Positions 18,576 through 32,158 of a stretch of DNA of 64,000 nucleotides are shown here, one piece after another. The notes under the pieces are model-generated. The model saw nothing but the letters and a program-made list of their open reading frames with translations. It did no database searches and was not told the DNA's origin. Made by a program: the position numbers and the translations under genes. The stretch's first letter is position 1; every line of letters starts with the position of its first letter. Source of the DNA: Spinacia oleracea (Eukaryota; Streptophyta; Magnoliopsida; Caryophyllales; Amaranthaceae); the NCBI RefSeq assembly GCF_020520425.1, contig NC_079492.1, forward strand, positions 2,046,001 through 2,110,000, in the 5' to 3' direction.

Positions 18576-19690
18576 TTTCGAATTTTATTACACATTTTTT
18601 TAAAAAAATTGTTAAAATATCATATAAGTTCATTTGATCTTCATCTTTCTCATCTACTCCTCCTTTCTAGCTACAATGATGTTTCAATTTAGAATTTTGA
18701 CATTATTAACAATTGAACATAATCTTCTAAATTACTTCCAATACATATGAAAAAACATATTTATGTGGCGTCTTGTTTGATTCGTCTTAATGAATAATTT
18801 AATAATATCAAAAATTTATATTTGTTACAAATACATTATTAGAGATATAAATTATCTAAAATGTGCGTTGGCAAACGTGAAAAGTATAAATTGGAACATC
18901 AATATGGAACGAAGGGGCGGAGTATCTTTATGTATCATGATCCACACGTTATCTTATTATGATTCTTTTCATAATTGTGCAATAACTTTTTTAATTTTGT
19001 TCTTGGTGATATAAACATAAACAGTTGGAGTATTTATTTAGTTGACTTTTTGGGTCAATATTACGACATATAAATCCTTAATTGTAAGATATAACCATTA
19101 TAAAGTCTACGATGACTTATCGAGTTAGAAATTCTAAATTCATATTTTCCCCTTCACCCCCAGTATGATATAATATGATTTATTGTTAGTAGATCAAATA
19201 TGTTACATTATAATGTGCACCCAATTTATTCGACCAAATATTCATTCAAAAATTTCATACTCCACCCTCTTAACTCAATTGACTCATTTAAAAATTTATC
19301 TTATTCATCAACTTTTAAATTGAACTTAAAATAAATAGTAAAATACAAATTAATTTTTTTTTCTAAGTTATATGTATGCATATGCTCACCTATCTTATCT
19401 TGTTATGTATTTTTTACTTCGTATATTAAAAGCTTTCGATTTTTATTACACTTTTTTAAAAAAAATAGAAAAAATCATAAATCCATTCGATCTTCATCCT
19501 TCTCATCTATTACCTACCCATTTTATGTATCCCGGCCCACCACTTGTCTTATTATGACTCTATCCGTAATTGTGCAATAACTTTCTTTTATTATGTTCTT
19601 GGCGGGATAAACATAGACAAAGGGAGTATTTTTTTAGTTAAATTTTTGTGTCAATATTACGACCTATACATTCATTAAATTAGTTTTGTA
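18572..19690 (+). repeat. Diverged direct duplication
   Basis: The segment 18572-19090 recurs in shortened form at 19428-19690. Shared parts are aagctttcgaattttattac, ttcatctttctcatctac, ataattgtgcaataact and gtcaatattacgac. It is a non-coding local duplication inside Helitron B. Confidence 0.6.
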
Positions 19691-20096
19691 TGGACATAAT
19701 ATGAAACAGATCAGTTGCGTTAACATTTACTCCGTATGTCATAGTAATACCATTTAATGTTTACTACTTCACTAATACATAAATATAAAAGGTATTTTTT
19801 AGTTTGGCAACAATATCTTTTAAAATATACTTCGGAATAAGATATTGAATTGAAGTATATCCTCCATATAAATGATTTGTTTAATTAGGAAGGGGAAAAG
19901 AGCTGATTTTTTTTTAGTATGTTTATTATCAACAGAATCTTGAGGATTTATAATGAAAATCAATAATATTTTTCCTTAAATAAAGTGTTTTAATTATTTT
20001 TATTTAATTAAAAGAGAGGCCAATCAATGAGTGACATTTGCCATCACCACATTGATTTCCTCTCTTTTAGTATAATATATAGATAGATACTGCCGA

Positions 20097-20387
20097 TCCC
20101 TCCGTTTTTTAATGTTGGTCCTCGTTCTGCATTGAATTGTTCTTTTTTATTAGTCATTTTTAAAATATTTCCTTATTTTTCCAATATTTGTCCCATTATA
20201 CCCTTATAAATATCTAAATGACTCACTGGTTTACTCCCAAATAAAGTGTTATCCCCAATGAACCCCTTAATTATTTATCTATCCTAGCTACCTACTTGGT
20301 TAAATTCTATTGAAATTCATGTGACATGTGTACTTATTTTGGATTGTCTTAGGTTCCAAAATGGACTAACATTCAAGAACGTAGGGT
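20097..20387. mobile_element. MITE with 24-bp imperfect TIR
   Basis: The left end ccctccgttttttaatgttg matches the reverse complement of the right end, ccctacgttcttgaatgtta, and continues into gtcc on both. About 290 bp, no ORF. The ends resemble the Stowaway-type ctccctccg families of plants. Confidence 0.6.
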
Positions 20388-21463
20388 GTAATTAACTATA
20401 AGTCTTGTACAGTACGTAGTTAACTAGTTTGTAATTACTTGTAGTAGCTAGTTGTTTAGTTACAAACTACTTATACCATAAATGGATGTCCCTATTTGTT
20501 TGTTCAATACCTATTTGGTTTGAGGTTCTCACATGTCTCTCCTACGGAGCACCCATCCCCCTAAAATATAGAGTCTATTATCCTAATCCGATGTCCCTGA
20601 TGTGCCTATTTCTATTTTAAACCGTTAACTTTTTCCCATAATATCTTCGTAAAGAAATTGTAATGTTAATATTGTCCTTAAAAATTCAGATATTTGTACT
20701 TTGAAAACCGTACTATCTAATTTTTATTCAACCCATGTATTCGTTTTTGAGGGCCATTTAATAAGTTCACACTCCATCTCACACTTCTTTCTATTTTTCG
20801 AGCTCCAGCCCTCAAAATCCCAGCGTCTCTCTTCCGTTTTTCTCAATATTTTTTTTAGAAATCACTTGATGAGTTCCGTTGGTGGCCGAGATGGTGCATG
20901 TATACCCTTAACGATTCCCGTGTGGGGTAATAGTGGGTGAATATACGACTGACTTAGATATTTTTCTATGTTTAAAACGTATTTTTACATGGTTCGCCCA
21001 TTATAGAGATATATAATGAGCTTGATGTTGAACGGGTTGTGACATCACTGTTTTAATGCACCAATGACTTCGAACTTATGTAGTCTATCACTAGTGCCCT
21101 TGATCACATACACTTACTTGGCATGTGTCTTGCCTTGGTTTCCTCACTCCATTCTTATTGAAGGAAACATATAGATTGAGTTGGAAGAGAACACAAGTCT
21201 TTTGAGAATGTTTTCTTGTATTAAACTCTCGACTTGAATGTACAAATGATCTTTGGTGCCCGCCTATTTTCATGTTACTATCTTAAGTTTAGAAATAGCG
21301 GGTTTCGGACACATAATTAAAATCGTCCGAAGTTTGGCTATACCCGACATAAGGTCTAATTTGTAGAATGAAACCGATAAAGTCTCGAGCTAGTGGTTAA
21401 AATTAATGCATATGCACCAGTGTTACCTAATTTTCTCTAATCATCTCACGAACTGCGAACCGA
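20388..21463. other. Intergenic, no gene seen
   Basis: AT-rich DNA with only short unsupported frames. The last three bases, cga (21461-21463), are the target duplication of the CACTA element. Confidence 0.5.
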
Positions 21464-21844
21464 CACTAGAGGAAAAATTGCCATGTGCTTCCCTTCAAGT
21501 GCGGCTCTTTTGATAAATTGACAGCACTTGAGATCACAAAAAGAAAAAATATATATATTTTTCACAAATGCGGGCTCTTTTTAGAAAATTAGCAGCACTT
21601 GAGTTCAAGTGCGGGCTATTTTACGAAAGAGCCGCACAAAATATATCCAAAAAAAATTCATTTCCCCTTATCTCTCCTTCCTCTCCTCTGGTTCAACCTA
21701 ACTTCATTTTCCCGATTCTCTCTCTTCCCCTCTCTGGTTTCTCTCCTTCACCTCTATGGTTCTTCTCTGGGCGCGAAAACTTCCTTTACCACACCGCACT
21801 GTTGTTCCCCCACCGCCGCATCGCCGCATCGCCACAGAGGTTCC
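21464..21844 (+). repeat. CACTA left end: TIR, subterminal repeats, leader-like segment
   Basis: 21464-21640 has the TIR and three copies of agtgcgg(g)ctctttt...gcagcacttgag in both orientations. 21650-21844 is pyrimidine-rich, then GC-rich (ccgccgcatcgccgcatcgc), like a plant 5' UTR, and continues after the nested element at 32159. It could be the leader of a gene in the transposon; this is inferred from composition only. Confidence 0.6.
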
Positions 21845-23249
21845 TGTGAGGTTATGATACATATGACAATACATAAATCATGCGGAAAAACCATAAAGTC
21901 AGGAAAGCATATTATTTACACATAATCATTTAGCATAGTATAGATGCATACACTTTGTAGCGTGCCTTCCCTAGCTGCGCCCGAACCGAACAAGAACAAG
22001 TCTTTAGGACTCCAAGTGTCGTCCCTCCGTAGATAGTCCACAGTACGTCCGGATCCGCCTCAAGATTGACCAACTAGAATCGCCCTTAAGGTGCTTAGGA
22101 ATTTCGGTTATTATTGTGCAAGAGTGTGGCTGAATTTTCTTTCAAAAACTTACCCTTTGAATACTTCAATCGTTCGTATAAATTATGACCCTAGGCCCTT
22201 ATTTATAGAGGTTTGGAAAGGGAACTGGAATCCTAGTAGGATACGACTTAATTAAACTTAGAATCCTACAAGGACTCTATTTAATTAAATAATCCTAATA
22301 GGAATAGGAATTTAATCATACATCAAATCCTAATAGTTTTAGGAATTATGCATGGACACAAACACACACACGAGCATGACCCGCAAGCACGCAGGCCATG
22401 CCCGCGCACAGCCCACATGCCCACGAAGCCCATGCGAGCTACCGCAGCCCACGAGGCTGCCATGGCCTAAGCTGCGCGCTGGGCCTGCCTTGCGGTAGGC
22501 CTGCCGCAGCCTTGGGCTGTGTTGTGGCGCGCCATTGCTTGCTGGGCGATGGCCTGGCTTCGTGCTGGGCCTTCGTCCGGCAGGCCTCGTCCGATGCTTA
22601 TTCGTACGATACGCTTCCGATAAAATTCCCGGTTTTCGGAATTCATTTCCGATACGAACAATATTTAATATTTCCGATTCCGGAATTAATTTCCGTTTTG
22701 AACAAATATTTAATATTTCCGTTTCCGGAATTATTTTCCGATTCCGATAATATTTCCGATTCTGACAATATTTCCGTTTCCGGCAATATTTCCGATTCTG
22801 GCAATATTTCCATTTCCGATAATATTTTCCGATACGTACCATGCTTCCGTTTCCGGTAACATCTACGACTTGGATAATATTTATATTTTCGATACGATCC
22901 ATATTTCCGTTTCCGGCAATATCATCGTTTCCGGAGTATTCATTTCTTGCTTGTGACGATCTCAGCTCCCACTGAAACCAAGATTCGTCGATTCCGAATA
23001 TCCATAGATAGAGCATTTAATGCCATTAAATACTTGATCCGTTTACGTACTATTTGTGTGACCCTACGGGTTCAGTCAAGAGTAAGCTGTGGATTAATAT
23101 CATTAATTCCACTTGAACTGAAGCGGCCTCTAGCTAGGCATTCAGCTCACTTGATCTCACTGAATTATTAACTTGTTAATTAATACTGAACCGCATTTAT
23201 TAGACTTAACATTGAATGCATACTTGGACCAAGGGCATTATTTCCTTCA
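21845..23249 (-). repeat. LTR of the decayed copia (3' LTR in element orientation)
   Basis: Begins tgtgaggttatgatacatat and ends gggcattatttccttca on the plus strand. It contains a run of ttccgattccgg-type repeats (22620-22940) shared with copia-2 LTRs. Confidence 0.9.
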
Positions 23250-25511
23250 GTCTCCCACTTGTCCTTAGGGACAAGTGTGCATTTCCTAATTCCTTTGTCG
23301 CTCGATGCTTGCTCTTGAACATAAGGTAAGAGTTGTCATCCTTATTATGTCCAGAGGTGTTCCTCGGTTTCAGAGTTCAACTGATCAAATAAACAGATAA
23401 TCATAGCCTATGATTCATCCGAGCACGGCCATGCATTTCACAGTTTCTAGCTCTCCGAGTGGCCTTGTACAACTTTTAAGCATTTCATCCCGATTTATGG
23501 GAGGACAATCCCAATCTTGCGATCTTGAGATTAGACTTCGTTTGATAGGTGATTACCTGAGCGTTGCCTTTATAGCCTCCTTTTACGGTGCGACGGTTGG
23601 TCAACGTCAAAGCAACCAGTTCTCAAACAAGTAATCTCAAATCACTCAGGTATTGAGGATTTAGTGTCTAACAATTTTAATGAAATTTGCTTATGACAGA
23701 TTTTCATCTCTTACAGTAAAGTTTCATAGGTCTTGTCCGATACTAGTCTTCCCAAAGTAAGTATCTATGCAAATGATTATGACATTGTCATGTCCACATA
23801 GTTCAAGAAACAGAACTACTAGTCATCTTGCATTCTAGTCGTCTAACGTTTTCTATGCGTCCAATTTTATAGAAAACTCCGACTAGGGACCATTTTCAAC
23901 TTTTGACATTCAAGTTCACTTGATAGACATTTCTTAGTCACAGGACTGGTCCTGACAGTCTATCTTGAATATATTGTCAAATTGAAGGGACTCATCATTT
24001 AATACTAAACCAAGATTAAATGGAATATGAAAATACATTTCATGTATGATAAATGTTCAACCCCTAATGTTTTACAACCATGGGCCTCGAACCCATCTTT
24101 AAAATATTTCATGGAATTCAAAGCTATGCTTGATTTCCAGTGCTACAATGTGAGTGTTGCTTCTCACTTGTTGCATAGGTTTAGTTATCATGCTTTGCTA
24201 ATCTTAATATCCCTTTCATCGAATGTTTTTTTTTTTTTTTTTTGAGATAGGATGATAAGATCTTTTGAGTTTGTTTATTATGTGATCTAGTCTTTTTACT
24301 TAAATAGTGGTTCTACGCATTTTGCAATGAAGAACCATCAAGTCAGCAGACATGTGATCCAGCCAAGTTCAGTGAAGAACTTTTTTAATGTAAACAACTC
24401 AGTTTTATTGCTTCTTAGGCAATAAGTACTTCTACTTCAACTGTATAGGTTGCTAGTGATGCTTTGGTTTGGATTTACTTATCCAAGCAGTTCACGGATA
24501 TGTGGAAGACTTTCCAGCTGTATCTTAGAACATAGAAATTAATATTTAATTTCCCATGCAACAACTCATGGTCTCCAATCCATGTTGCCATTTCAAAACA
24601 CGGTGCTCTATAGCTCGTCCTTATCAATGGTTAACTCCAAAGGGTCTTGCTTGATCCTTTGCCAGTGTTTATGCGTGTAGCATCAATATTTATCATATCT
24701 TTATTTCCTTGAATCAAGAACTATTTCTATGTACCTTTTCAAGCACCATAAGTATTCTTGATCTCAATCTAGTTGATCTTCACTTAGATCAATAGAGATT
24801 GGTATATGTTTGTCATGCCTAAAGCCATACGATACATTTTTGGCGATCCTCATATTATATCATACATGATAAATTCTTTTGCAGAATAATTCCCAATTGA
24901 ATTCTATTCATGTAACTTTAGCTCATTCTAGTCTTAGTAGATACTGAATCTAGCTAAATTCTTTGACATATAATATAGGTTAAGAATCTCACTTAGATCC
25001 TTTGATGTTTAACTTAGTAAATTCTTATACATAGTTCAAACATTCATTACTTAGATTTATTCATATGGGTCGAATGTCTCCAATGGAGACTTTCGTGTTT
25101 GATTTAGTAAATGCCATTACTTAATCCAAAACAATATCATAAGATCTTTGTAAATAGATCTTAATATATACCCAGTATGTACTAAGTTTCGCCTTGGTCC
25201 ATCATTGATGAATAATTTCAAATCTAAGTCATTAGCATTTGAATGTTATTTCACAATAGAGAGATATGTGTGTGATACACACAGGACCAATCAAGTTTTT
25301 ATGTACTCCCACTAAACTTCTTATATATCTATAAGAATCATGTACATTTTATGAAACTAAAATACTTATTAGCTTAACTAAAATACATTTCTAATTCCCA
25401 ATTGCTTGCTTAAATCTGTACTTAGATTTCATAAGCTAGCTTTGCCTTTCAAGTATTTATTTGGATCCACAAGTCCTATGACATACCATGTACATAGTTT
25501 ATTCCAACATT

Positions 25512-25754
25512 TTATTGAGGAATTGTTTTGTCATCCAATTGCCATATGTACCAATATGCAATCATTGCTTGATTTATAGACTTGAGCATTACGATTATGC
25601 ATGAGGTTTCAACACAATCCACGCCGTGAATTTGCTTGTAACCTTTAGCAACTAATCTAGCTTTGTGTGTGAACACAATTTCATGTTTGATGGTTTTTAT
25701 CTTTAAAACCAATTTGCAACCAATAGGTGTGAAACTATTCTTGCAAATCAACAA
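25512..25754 (-). pseudogene. RT remnant of the decayed copia
   Basis: The minus-strand frame reads HKARLVAKGYKQIHGVD, then MLKSI and IWQLDDKT. This matches the copia-2 RT segment KARLVAKGYRQVHGVD ... MLKSI ... IWQMDVKT but with key parts lost (FSPVA replaced, AFLNG missing). It fixes the orientation and the position of pol in this element. Confidence 0.8.
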
Positions 25755-26150
25755 AATTTCAATTTTGTCATCAAAACATTGAGTATGTTTTATGGCCTCT
25801 GACCATTTAAAACATTTGAGTCTATATATGGCCTCTAACCATTTTAGGGAATCTGGGTTTCGTCATAGCTTTCTTACTGGTCACAAACTCATTAATCTTC
25901 ATGATAATAGTTTGACTGCAAGTTGTAGGTTTCTTTACTATCTAGTAGAAGAATTGCATAGCTTCAGTGACCTGAACTCCATGTTTCTTCACTATCTAAT
26001 AGAAGAATCTCATAGTTTCAGTGACTTGAACTCTATGCCTACTTGGGTATAGAACATCAAACAATAGAATATCAATAGCCACTTGAAAGTCCTTTGAATA
26101 TTCTGTTCTCCTTGAAGCACTTGTAAAGTCTTCTAAGAGATGTCTATTCT

Positions 26151-26366
26151 TTAAAAGCCACTTCTAGAGTCCTTAAAGAATACGTGTTCGGATTTTCTAA
26201 AGAACTTCGAAAAGCCTCCAGATTGTCCGTTTATGTTTGTTGTTCGCCTCGAAGACTTTCGAGGTCTATTTGTTTGTTGTTCGCCTCGAAGACTTTCGAG
26301 GTCTATTTTCTCCCACTTGTCATTTTGGAAACGAATCTCCAAAAGGACATTATTTCGAGCAAACAA
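26151..26366 (-). pseudogene. Integrase-RT linker remnant of the decayed copia
   Basis: The minus-strand frame contains NDKWEKIDLESLRGEQQTN, comparable with copia-2 MTSGRKVDLEEIRVEQQT. A direct repeat of gttcgcctcgaagactttcg occurs at 26241 and 26280, which has duplicated part of this segment. Confidence 0.6.
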
Positions 26367-29300
26367 ACATTATGTTCTCAAAAATTCGTGGTAGAAACAA
26401 TACCCTTGTGTCTCATCACAATGAAACATATATCTATACTTGGGCCTTAGTTTGTCGAATGACAAACACTAAGCTCCCACTGAGTTTTGCAACTCTCTAG
26501 ATATATTTTATGAAAAGTTATTCTGAAATTACTTTTCAATAGCTTTGACGAATTTGGTTTAGTTTGGTGGTAGCTGAGCATTTTGTTTTAGAAATTATAG
26601 GAAAAGTCTTTATGATTCATCATTGATCGAATCAAGTACTAATTGACTTCGATCATTCCAACGTAGATATGCCATATCTTATGGAGCTAGATTGTGAAAT
26701 TACAACACACAATCATTGATGATCATATTTGGTCTCAAGTAATCATCAACATGATCTAACCTAGATCTTTATGATTTCTTGCCAAGTGGATTTTATACTT
26801 CTGAATCTTTGAACTAGCCAAACAGATTCAACTTATATCACATTTGAGTAAATAAACCTATATTCACTCAAATCCATGTGAAATAATAAAGTCATAAAAT
26901 CTTTCTTTAGCTTTGAACTCTATTGTCTAGGCGTTCTAACAATAGTTCATATCTTTTGTTACTTTCAACAAGTAAGACTAGTTGTCTTAAATTGATTTAG
27001 AAATCAATGAACTTTCAAAAGTCCATCAAAATAGAGCTTTTGAATGTTAACTTATTGATATGGTCTAAGCAACAATGCCAAAGATTAGTGGAACTCAAAT
27101 CAAGGGGTTGATTTGAACTTAGTAAAGTTCTTTAAAGAGTTGTTTGTTTTAATCAAGCATATTGACTCAACCCGTAAATGACCATTTTATTCAAATAAAC
27201 AAACAAACAAGCATTGTTTTTGTTCTTCTGAATGTGAGTCTTTCTGTGTTTGAAGCATAAATTTAGGTATGCTGATTATGGAACAAAATAGCCATTAAGT
27301 TCCAGCCTTGAAAGGACTTAAAACAAACTAGATGACCCTACAACTAATGTAGCATTGCCATGCTTCATTTCCCACTTGTAGGTCATTAGTGTAGCCTAGC
27401 TTCCATTGTTTGAATTATTACCGAAGTAAGAACCTCAAGCGGTATATGATACCAAGGAAGTTTGATTGCTAGGTCACTTCTCTTTAAACATAAACTTATA
27501 GGTAGAAACGGAATCGTAAATTCCTTTCATTTGTTCCTTGTTTTGCTATTTCTTGTACCCTTTCTTATAATCTTAAGAATTGAATTCTATAGTGTTGACT
27601 TTTATACTTTGTTAGACATGTCCGATGTCATTCCAACAGAGTTCTTACCATTTTATTTATGTTGAATATTCTGTTTCAACTAGATGATCTTACCAGAAGC
27701 TTCTAAAGTTCTCTAAGCATCAATCTATTCGAATGTCTAGGGATTAGACTCATTCGAGAATTAAATGGACAAAGATATTAGGTTGTTAACCATTGGTAAA
27801 GCTGAGTGTTTAAACTCAATGCTTTATGATCTCAAAACTACATTGTATTTTGAATTCACAAGCACCAACCGGTTTGCCATCCGACTTTGATACTCGAAAA
27901 CAACCATAAAAGTCGCTAAAAGAAACGTACATTTTAAATCGCTCATTTTCTCTCATTTCCGTGAATCGTTCTTGAATTCACTACCAATCGAGGAAATTTA
28001 CTGTTACCTTTCTAAAAGGATTTATTGCAGTGCAAGATATTTAATTATAAACAATAATTAAAACATACATTGAAGCATGCAAAGTCTAAACATTTATCAT
28101 GAATAATAACTTGAAAATGAAAGCAATCATGCAATTTAAACAAGTCATTAGCATTTTATTCGAATTATGTGTTCCGGCAGGTGTGAATAAAATGATTCCA
28201 AGACCCTAAAACTATTGAAGAATTAAGCACAGTTTGTCGACTCAATTCTAAAACATTTTAGGTAAGCAAAAGCCTTTTGCTAATAGTCTAGAAACTACTC
28301 TTGGTTGATAGGTACGTCTAAGAACTTATTAGGTAAACCTATCGATTTTTCCACGACATAAAAGGACTCCTTACTTATATCGTTGAGTTTCACCAAAACT
28401 AACATGTACTCACAATTATTTGTGTACCTTGCCCCTTTAGGACCAATAAGTAACACCTCGCTGAGGGAAAACTATTACTAGATTGATGTAAAGGATATCC
28501 AAGCAAGTGTATATTTTGGCATGGCACCTTTTAACTCAATTTTTAAGTTTGGAACTTAAGGCTCTTACTATGTTGGTTAGATTTTAAGTGAACTAAAATC
28601 CTTAATCATGCAACATAATCAAGCTTTGATCTCATGCATATTTAAGACATATTTAAAAGCAATAAATAACTTAAAACATGCATAAGATAAATGTGATCTA
28701 GTATGGCCCGACTTCATCTTGAAGCTTCAACTTCAAAGTCCGTCTTGAAAATCTCCGTGGGAGGCACCATTTTCTTCAAATAGGATAAGCTATAATTACA
28801 ACTATTTGATGGTACGCAGACCATATTTTAATTGAAAAACAACTTTGGTACTTTAGACCAATTACATTCAAATTAATGGTTCGCAGACCATATTTTCTAT
28901 CCTATTTGGGCCATACTAGTCACTTCATAACCTGCAAAACAGTACATATACAATATATATACCATTCACCCATTCATTATCATGAATGGCCCACATAGCT
29001 GGTTAGTAGAACACATTATGCATCACATAAACATTTGTAGCAATTAATCAAGGGCACCAATAATCTACAAATTATTCAGTCCTTATTAATTCTAATCAAG
29101 TTGTTTTAACCTTAAGGATTTGTAGACCTAATCAAGAGTATATGACTAAAAGGGCTCCCACTTAAACCAATAAATTCATATGCTTTACTAATTTTAAACA
29201 TAAAAATGTATTTCTAGTCTAACCGGAAACATACAAATTTAATTAAAATTTAAAGCTCATATAAATTTATAATTGAATCCATAAATTTAATTTAATTTCA

Positions 29301-29489
29301 GTCGTATTTAAATTAATTCATGATTTTAATTTTAGTAAAATAATAAGAATAAATAAAATTTATTATAATTACAATATTCAAAATTAAAATCCAAGAAAAT
29401 AATTTAAATTATTAATTTTAAAATTAATTAAAATTACGTAAACTGAAAATTTCAAATTAAAATTTCAAAACGATCTAATCGCAACGCAA

Positions 29490-29990
29490 CAACCCCACGC
29501 AACGCACAACCATAGGCCACACGCACGCAGCCATCGCTGGCCATGTGCGCGCAGCCCATGCGCTGCGTCGCATTGCTGCTGCATTCCATCGCAAGGCATC
29601 CGAGGCATGCTTGGCCTCTGGCTCGCTGCGCGCCATCGCACGAGGCAGTGGCATGCGAGCTGGCGCTCGCTGCGCGCGAGCGATCGATGCTGGGCGTAGC
29701 ACTCGTGGCACGCGAGCTTGCTCTCGCTGCGCGCGAGGCTCCGCACGCTTGCGCGAGGCAGTGCGCGCTGTGGCGCAGCTCGCTTGCTGCCCACACGCGA
29801 CTGCTCGTGCCTTGCTCTCGCCCTCGCCCATTCGCCCATCGCACACAGCCCACGACACAAGGCAGGGCTGCTGCCTTGTGCTCGTGCACCATGGCCTTGC
29901 TCATTGCATTCGTACCGCATGGGCGACGAGCTCCCTTGCTCGTCGTCACATGCCCGCACGATACAACACCCCTTAAGGGTAACACGTAGC
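29490..29990 (-). other. GC-rich block in the leader of the decayed copia
   Basis: A roughly 500-bp block rich in gcgcgc, cgcgag and gctcgc motifs sits in very AT-rich DNA. Long ORFs in all frames are composition artefacts. The same block, longer, is in copia-2 at 46430-47120, so it is an element feature rather than a host insertion at this locus. Confidence 0.7.
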
Positions 29991-30752
29991 GTCCATTGCT
30001 TTGTGCGTGCAAGTTATATGAGCGAATCGCATAAAAATTTAAAATTTAGATTCAAAATTAATGACAAATTAATAAATAATATTAATTTCACAATTTTAGG
30101 GCGAAAAATCGAAAATTTATTATTTAATTGATTTCCGATTAACATGGATTCAAGTCTAGGTCATAAAAATTTTAAATTTAACATAAATTTACAATTTTTA
30201 TGGTGGTTTTTAATCATAGGTATCTAATTAAATTATAACTAATTATGAAAATCAAATTAATTCTAAATTATTCCAATTTTCAACAAATTAATCATAATTA
30301 CAAATTAGATTGCATAATTAACAAGGCTAGGCATTCAAACTTGTTAAACATATACAGTAGGTCAATCAAAAATTCAAGATTTATCAACAAGAATCGCAAA
30401 TATTTAATTTAACATCTTAAATTTACGAAATTTTGCATTCGAAAAACTAAAACCTCAGAAAAGTCATAGTTAGGCTTCGAATTTGAGAATTCTGGGTTCG
30501 GCCGAAAAATACAATTTTTGTCAAAATTTTAGAATGCCTTTTACATGCGGAATTGACACAAAAATCACTCGATTTGGATGAGTAACGAAGAAACTGCCGA
30601 AAAACTGCGTACGTATAATTAAATAAACGCAATTTGCAATTAATTAACAATTACGAAAATTAATCACCCCTTTTAATTCTTGCAAATTTGTAATATTTAA
30701 CCATGTTCATGCAATTTAGATTATGAAAATAATAAGAGGCTCGTGATACCAC

Positions 30753-32158
30753 TGTGAGGTTATGATACATATGACAATACATAAATCATGCGGAAAAACC
30801 ATAAAGCCAGGAAAGCATATTATTTACACATAATCATTTAGCATAGTATAGATGCATACACTTTGTAGCGTGCCTTCCCTAGCTGCGCCCGAACCGAACA
30901 AGAACAAGTCTTTAGGACTCCAAGTGTCGTCCCTCCGTAGATAGTCCACAATACGTCCGGATCCGCCTCAAGATTGACCAACTAGAATCGCCCTTAAGGT
31001 GCTTAGGAATTTCGGTTATTATTGTGCAAGAGTGTGGCTGAATTTTCTTTCAAAAACTTACCCTTTGAATACTTCAATCGTTCGTATAAATTATGACCCT
31101 AGGCCCTTATTTATAGAGGTTTGGAAAGGGAACTGAAATCCTAGTAGGATACGATTTAATTAAACTTAGAATCCTACAAGGACTCTATTTAATTAAATAA
31201 TCCTAATAGGAATAGGAATTTAATCATACATCAAATCCTAATAGTTTTAGGAATTATGCATGGACACAAACACACACACGAGCATGACCCGCAAGCATGC
31301 AGGCCATGCCCGCGCACAGCCCACATGCCCACGAAGCCCATGCGAGCTACCGCAACCCACGAGGCTGCCATGGCCTAAGCTGCGCGCTGGGCCTGCCTTG
31401 CGGTAGGCCTGCCGCAGCCTTGGGCTGTGTTGTGGCGCGCCATTGCTTGCTGGGCGATGGCCTGGCTTCGTGCTGGGCCTTCGTCCGGCAGGCCTCGTCC
31501 GATGCTTATTCGTACGATACGCTTCCGATAAAATTCCCGGTTTTCGGAATTCATTTCCGATACGAACAATATTTAATATTTCCGATTCCGGAATTAATTT
31601 CCGTTTTGAACAAATATTTAATATTTCCGTTTCCGGAATTATTTTCCGATTCCGATATTATGTCCGATTCTGACAATATTTCCGTTTCCGGCAATATTTC
31701 CGATTCTGGCAATATTTCCATTTCCGATAATATTTTCCGATACGTACCATGTTTCCGTTTCCGGTAACATCTACGACTTGGATAATATTTATATTTTCGA
31801 TACGATCCATATTTCCGTTTCCGGCAATATCATCGTTTCCGGAGTATTCATTTCTTGCTTGTGACGATCCCAGCTCCCACTGAAACCAAGATCCGTCGAT
31901 TCCGAATATCCATAGATAGAGCATTTAATGCCATTAAATACTTGATCCGTTTACGTACTATTTGTGTGACCCTACGGGTTCAGTCAAGAGTAAGCTGTGG
32001 ATTAATATCATTAATTCCACTTGAACTGAAGCGGCCTCTAGCTAGGCATTCAGCTCACTTGATCTCACTGAATTATTAACTTGTTAATTAATACTGAACC
32101 GCATTTATTAGACTTAACATAGAATGCATACTTTGGACCAAGGGCAATGTTTCCTTCA
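30753..32158 (-). repeat. LTR of the decayed copia (5' LTR in element orientation)
   Basis: Partner of 21845-23249. The two differ at about 15 sites by eye, for example acttggacc versus actttggacc near the end. Confidence 0.9.

Larger units (their letters stand above)
15508..20083 (-). mobile_element. Helitron B, non-autonomous, minus orientation
   Basis: The 3' terminus at 15508 reads, on the minus strand, ccgtgc-atc-gcacgg, then gtcctgtactag, then host t. The 5' terminus at 20083 reads tctatatattatactaaaag on the minus strand and is preceded by host a. No Rep/helicase ORF is present. The interior holds two Stowaway-like MITEs, microsatellites and a segmental duplication. Its 3' end lies only 2 bp (ta) from the 5' end of Helitron A. 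Confidence 0.65.
21845..32158 (-). mobile_element. Copia element with decayed coding region (copia-2 relative)
   Basis: Oriented on the minus strand. LTRs lie at 21845-23249 and 30753-32158 (about 1405 bp), with a 5-bp target duplication gttcc at 21840-21844 and 32159-32163. The PBS tggtatcacgagcc (minus strand) adjoins the LTR at about 30738-30751, as in copia-2. The leader, the 3' region and the LTR ends are close to copia-2, but the roughly 4 kb where the polyprotein should be has only fragments of integrase/RT sense. By eye the two LTRs differ at about 15 sites, near 1%. Strong coding decay with young LTRs suggests it was copied in trans. Confidence 0.85.

Noticed and set aside
18453-18692. 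79-residue frame of Tyr/Val/Ile runs
   Set aside because: Translation of (att)n and (ttg)n microsatellites.
23410-23634. 74-residue frame also present at 53026-53250
   Set aside because: Conserved only because both lie in the 3' non-coding region of related copia elements, antisense to their transcription.
29452-30012. 186-residue minus-strand and other frames
   Set aside because: Same GC-rich composition effect in the decayed copia leader.
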